Shown here piece by piece: positions 23,653 through 25,670 of a DNA stretch of 25,670 nucleotides. The stretch comes from an uncultured Collinsella sp. (GTDB taxonomy: Bacteria; Actinomycetota; Coriobacteriia; Coriobacteriales; Coriobacteriaceae): assembly GCA_900542305.1 (NCBI GenBank), contig UQMU01000031.1:1-25670 (forward strand). The letters run 5' to 3'. Made by a program: the position numbers and the translations under genes. Position 1 is the stretch's first letter. Every line of letters starts with the position of its first letter. A model generated the notes under the pieces. The model saw only the letters and a program-made list of their open reading frames with translations, searched no databases and was not told where the DNA came from.

Positions 23653-24507
23653 ATGTCCGTCCGTATTATTACCGATTCCGCAAGCGATATGTCACCGGCC
23701 GAGCACCCAGCATTGGCCGTTTTGCCACTGTCCGTCACCTTTGGCACCGATGTGTACATGGATGGCATCGACATCGATCACCAGCGCTTTTACGAGATGC
23801 TCGTGGAGCGCGATGAGCTGCCCAAGACCGGCCAGGTCAACCCGTACGCGTTTTCGCAGGCGATTGCCAAGGTTCGTGAAGCCGGCGATGAGGCTGTGAT
23901 TATTACCGTGGGCGCTAAGCTATCAGGCACCAATCAGAGTGCCCGCACTGCACTTGCCGAGGCGCCAGGTGGCGACGTGTTCGTGGTAGACAGCAACAAC
24001 GTCACCCTGGGCGAGCGCGTCCTGGTCGAGTATGCCCTGCGCCTGGTGGACGAGGGCCGTAGTGCGGCCCAGATCGCGGCGGCCGTCGAGGCCGTCCGTG
24101 ACCGTGTAGTCGTCATCGGCCTGCTCGAGACGCTGGAGTACCTGGTTCGCGGCGGTCGTCTATCTGCTGCGGCCGGCGCCGTGGGCACGCTGCTCAATGT
24201 GAAGCCCGTGGTGGCTGTCGAGGACGGTCTGATCGTGCAGCTGGGCAAGGCGCGCGGTTCCAAGAACGGCCGCAACCTGCTGAACCAAAAGGTCGAAAAA
24301 GCGGGCGGCATCGACTTTTCCATGCCGCTGGCGCTGGGCTATACGGGCCTTTCGGATGCGGTGCTCAAGAAGTATGTCGAGGACAGTGCGGCACTGTGGG
24401 CTGGCCACACCGAGGGCGAACTGCCCGTTCACACCATTGGCGCCACCATCGGCACCCACGTAGGCCCCGGCGCCGTAGCCGTAGCCTTCTTCCAGCCCGC
24501 TAACTAA
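23653..24507 (+). CDS. DegV-family fatty-acid-binding protein
   Basis: This 284-residue cytoplasmic protein has the DegV family layout. It starts VRIITDSASDMSP, has LPKTGQVNPYAFSQA (about 56-70), ISGTNQSA-like KLSGTNQSARTAL and LEYLVRGGRLSAAAG, with the two-domain fold ending GPGAVAVAFF. DegV (FakB-type) proteins bind a fatty acid and, with the FakA kinase, present it for phosphorylation in many Gram-positives; no fakA is in the window. ATG 23653 has AAAGGA upstream; the frame is open for 35 codons before it without a start signal. A perfect palindromic repeat lies ten bases after the stop. Confidence 0.92.
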   Translation: MSVRIITDSASDMSPAEHPALAVLPLSVTFGTDVYMDGIDIDHQRFYEMLVERDELPKTGQVNPYAFSQAIAKVREAGDEAVIITVGAKLSGTNQSARTALAEAPGGDVFVVDSNNVTLGERVLVEYALRLVDEGRSAAQIAAAVEAVRDRVVVIGLLETLEYLVRGGRLSAAAGAVGTLLNVKPVVAVEDGLIVQLGKARGSKNGRNLLNQKVEKAGGIDFSMPLALGYTGLSDAVLKKYVEDSAALWAGHTEGELPVHTIGATIGTHVGPGAVAVAFFQPAN

Positions 24508-24516
24508 CCGACCTGC

Positions 24517-24560
24517 CATAAACCACCACAAAGGGGACAGGCCCTTTGTGGTGGTTTATG
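24517..24560. repeat. Palindromic intergenic repeat, copy 4
   Basis: The most perfect copy: 19-base arms starting CATAAACCACCACAAAGGG (24517-24535) pair exactly with 24542-24560 across GACAGG. It lies between the DegV stop and the MGMT-like gene and can act as terminator. Confidence 0.95.
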
Positions 24561-24586
24561 CTTTTCCGGGTGGAAGGGAGCGAGCA

Positions 24587-24907
24587 ATGGCGTCTGAGGG
24601 CTTTTTTGAACGGGTGTACGAGGTGGTCGAGCAGATCCCCGAGGGGATGGTCGCCACGTATGGCCAGGTGGCGCTGCTTGCCGGTCGTCCACGAAGTGCG
24701 CGGTACGTGGGGTATGCCCTGCATAGTAATCCGCGCCCCGGCCAGATTCCCTGCCATCGTGTGGTGTTTGCCGACGGTCGCATTTGCGAAGGCTTTGCCT
24801 TTGGCGGCCCTGATGCTCAACGTGAGCTTTTGCTAGGGGAGGGTGTGGCGTTTAAGGACGACATGCACGTCGACTTGGCCGCCTGTCGCTGGCCAGCGGG
24901 GCTCTAG
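24587..24907 (+). CDS. Short MGMT-family (O6-alkylguanine DNA alkyltransferase-like) protein
   Basis: This 106-residue protein is the DNA-binding/catalytic domain of the MGMT family alone. VATYGQVALLAG (22-33) is the helix-turn-helix start, RSARYVGYAL (36-45) carries the arginine finger, and IPCHRVV (54-60) is the PCHR active site with Cys56 kept. The alkyltransferase-like (ATL/YbaZ) proteins of the same size often have Trp in place of that Cys. It could therefore repair alkylated guanine directly, or act as an ATL-like damage sensor. ATG 24587 has GGAAGGGAG upstream. Copies 4 and 5 of the palindrome flank it. Confidence 0.85.
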   Translation: MASEGFFERVYEVVEQIPEGMVATYGQVALLAGRPRSARYVGYALHSNPRPGQIPCHRVVFADGRICEGFAFGGPDAQRELLLGEGVAFKDDMHVDLAACRWPAGL

Positions 24908-24924
24908 CGGCTCTGCCGTGGCGT

Positions 24925-24963
24925 AAACCACCACAAAGGTGCCTGTCCCCATTGTGGTGGTTT
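24925..24963. repeat. Palindromic intergenic repeat, copy 5
   Basis: Arms AAACCACCACAA and TTGTGGTGGTTT enclose an AGGTGCCTGTCCCCA loop. The orientation equals copy 3. It follows the MGMT-like stop by 18 bp. Confidence 0.92.
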
Positions 24964-25044
24964 TCCGTTGCAGGTTTACCGGAGCTAACTTATGGAGAAG
25001 GTATGGCGGCGCACATTGACGCTAGAAAGTAAACCACGGTGAAC

Positions 25045-25197
25045 TATATTGTATTCAGCAACGGAGCAGGCAATAGGCGATGAAAAAGCCTGCCCTGTTG
25101 AGTTTGATTCGCATTCCTCCCCTCTGTGCGATTCAACGGTGTACTTCGGGAACAGGCCCGCTGGCAACTAACTGCCAGCGGGCCTGTTCCTGTTTGT
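25045..25197 (+). ncRNA. Predicted sRNA with a C-rich loop and strong terminator
   Basis: TATATT (25045-25050) is a -10 candidate without a clear -35. An RNA from about 25057 would fold into hairpin 1 (25059-25071 with 25088-25100, 12 of 13 paired) and hairpin 2 (25104-25113 with 25127-25136, one mismatch). The loop of hairpin 2 is TTCCTCCCCTCTG. It would end at a perfect 18-bp hairpin. C-rich loops of this kind in Gram-positive sRNAs can pair with Shine-Dalgarno sequences. A 31-residue ORF starting at ATG 25080 overlaps, so a short peptide cannot be excluded. Confidence 0.4.
25149..25197. terminator. Perfect 18-bp terminator hairpin
   Basis: GGAACAGGCCCGCTGGCA (25149-25166) and its exact complement (25173-25190) flank a six-base loop. 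They are followed by TGTTTGT on the plus strand. The nearest upstream plus-strand gene ends at 24907 and already has a palindrome after it. Confidence 0.8.
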
Positions 25198-25216
25198 CGG
25201 GGGAGTGTGATGGACG

Positions 25217-25267
25217 GAGCCGAAGCGGTCCGGCTCCAAAAAAGGCGGACGCCGTAGCGCCCGCCCT
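25217..25267 (-). terminator. Terminator of trpS
   Basis: Read on the minus strand, GGCGGGCGC and GCGTCCGCC arms (one mismatch) are followed by six T. A second small hairpin, GGAGCCG / CGGCTCC, comes next. The first hairpin lies about 35 bp past the trpS stop. Confidence 0.8.
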
Positions 25268-25300
25268 AAAGCAATCGAAAGCTCGAGCCAGCAGATCGGT

Positions 25301-25670
25301 CTAGTACACCATGCCCATGGCGTCCTGAACCTCGGCCAGGGTCTGCTCGGCGATCTCGTTGGCGCGACGGTTGCCCTCGTGCAGCACGTCTTTCACGTAA
25401 TCCAGATCGTTCTCGTAGCGCTGGCGACGCTCGCGGATAGGTGCGAAGTACTCGTTGACGGCCTCGGTCACGTACTTCTTGAGCTGGCCGGAGCCGCCCA
25501 TGCCAATCTCCTCGGCAATCTCGACCTCGGAGCGACCGGTGCAGATGGCGGCCGTCGAAAGCAAACCGGACACGCCGGGGCGGTTCTCGGGATCGAACGT
25601 AATCATGCGCTCAGAGTCGGTCTGGCTCTTCTTGATGCGCTTGGCCGTCTCCTCGGCGGTCATGGAGATG
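25301..25670 (-). CDS. trpS: Tryptophan-tRNA ligase, C-terminal part
   Basis: The frame enters from the right edge and gives the last 122 residues of a class I aminoacyl-tRNA synthetase of TrpRS type. AKRIKKSQTDSE followed by DPENRPGVSGLLSTAAICTG is the region just after the KMSKS loop in TrpRS, and the helical C-terminal domain (YFAPIRERRQRY..LDYVKDVLHEGNRRANEIAEQTL) is typical. TrpRS attaches tryptophan to its tRNA. The KMSKS and HIGH motifs lie outside the window. A terminator follows the stop codon. Confidence 0.9.
   Translation of the reverse strand, partial: ISMTAEETAKRIKKSQTDSERMITFDPENRPGVSGLLSTAAICTGRSEVEIAEEIGMGGSGQLKKYVTEAVNEYFAPIRERRQRYENDLDYVKDVLHEGNRRANEIAEQTLAEVQDAMGMVY

Noticed and set aside
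24993..25043. A 16-codon ORF (MEKVWRRTLTLESKPR) after copy 5 of the palindrome
   Set aside because: Too short to support and with only a weak GGAG upstream; no coding evidence.

Overview
The window is high-GC bacterial chromosome, about 60% or more G+C by eye. Shine-Dalgarno sites of the AGGAG type, compact intergenic gaps, -10 boxes of the TACAAT type and many palindromic repeats suggest a high-GC Gram-positive gut anaerobe. Coriobacteriia, probably Collinsella or a relative, fits best. This is inference from gene style and repeats; no rRNA or other phylogenetic marker lies in the window.

Layout. 1-5995: a possible CDS tail, a DEDDh exonuclease (-), a His-rich heavy-metal exporter (+), a DUF188 / HdeD-like pair (-), a nitroreductase (+) and two tandem histidine phosphatases (+). 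5996-10475: a shortened DUF1015-like gene, an M20 peptidase, serA and serC, all (-). serC-serA supplies the first steps of serine synthesis from 3-phosphoglycerate; no serB lies beside them. 10617-12708: a lower-GC two-gene island (-) with a MazG-like NTP pyrophosphohydrolase overlapping a GIY-YIG / DUF2075 (Schlafen-type) helicase. It looks acquired and is the best candidate for a defence-type system. 12822-13735: a small acidic protein gene, then about 720 bp without a gene, holding a structured repeat, two predicted tiny divergent sRNAs and a long palindrome. 13736-18394: a K+/H+ antiporter (-), a metallophosphoesterase (+), the second copy of the structured repeat, and a flippase gene (-) broken by a one-base frameshift. 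18572-25670: lactate permease, PEP carboxykinase (ATP), a B3/B4 tRNA-binding-domain protein with a hairpin leader, a MarR regulator, a DegV protein, a short MGMT-type protein (all +), a predicted sRNA, and the 3' part of trpS (-).

How the genes work together. Lactate permease and PEP carboxykinase are both central-carbon functions. A perfect palindrome of the type bound by LacI-family proteins lies just upstream of pckA. serC-serA form an operon with a terminator; the M20-DUF1015 pair downstream probably has its own promoter. Five copies of a palindromic repeat (arms like AACCACCACAAAG around a GGGGACAGGCACC-like loop) lie between genes, four of them at 21.9-25.0 kb. Several other hairpins are intrinsic terminators.

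All calls come from reading the sequence and its translations. No database search or folding program was run.
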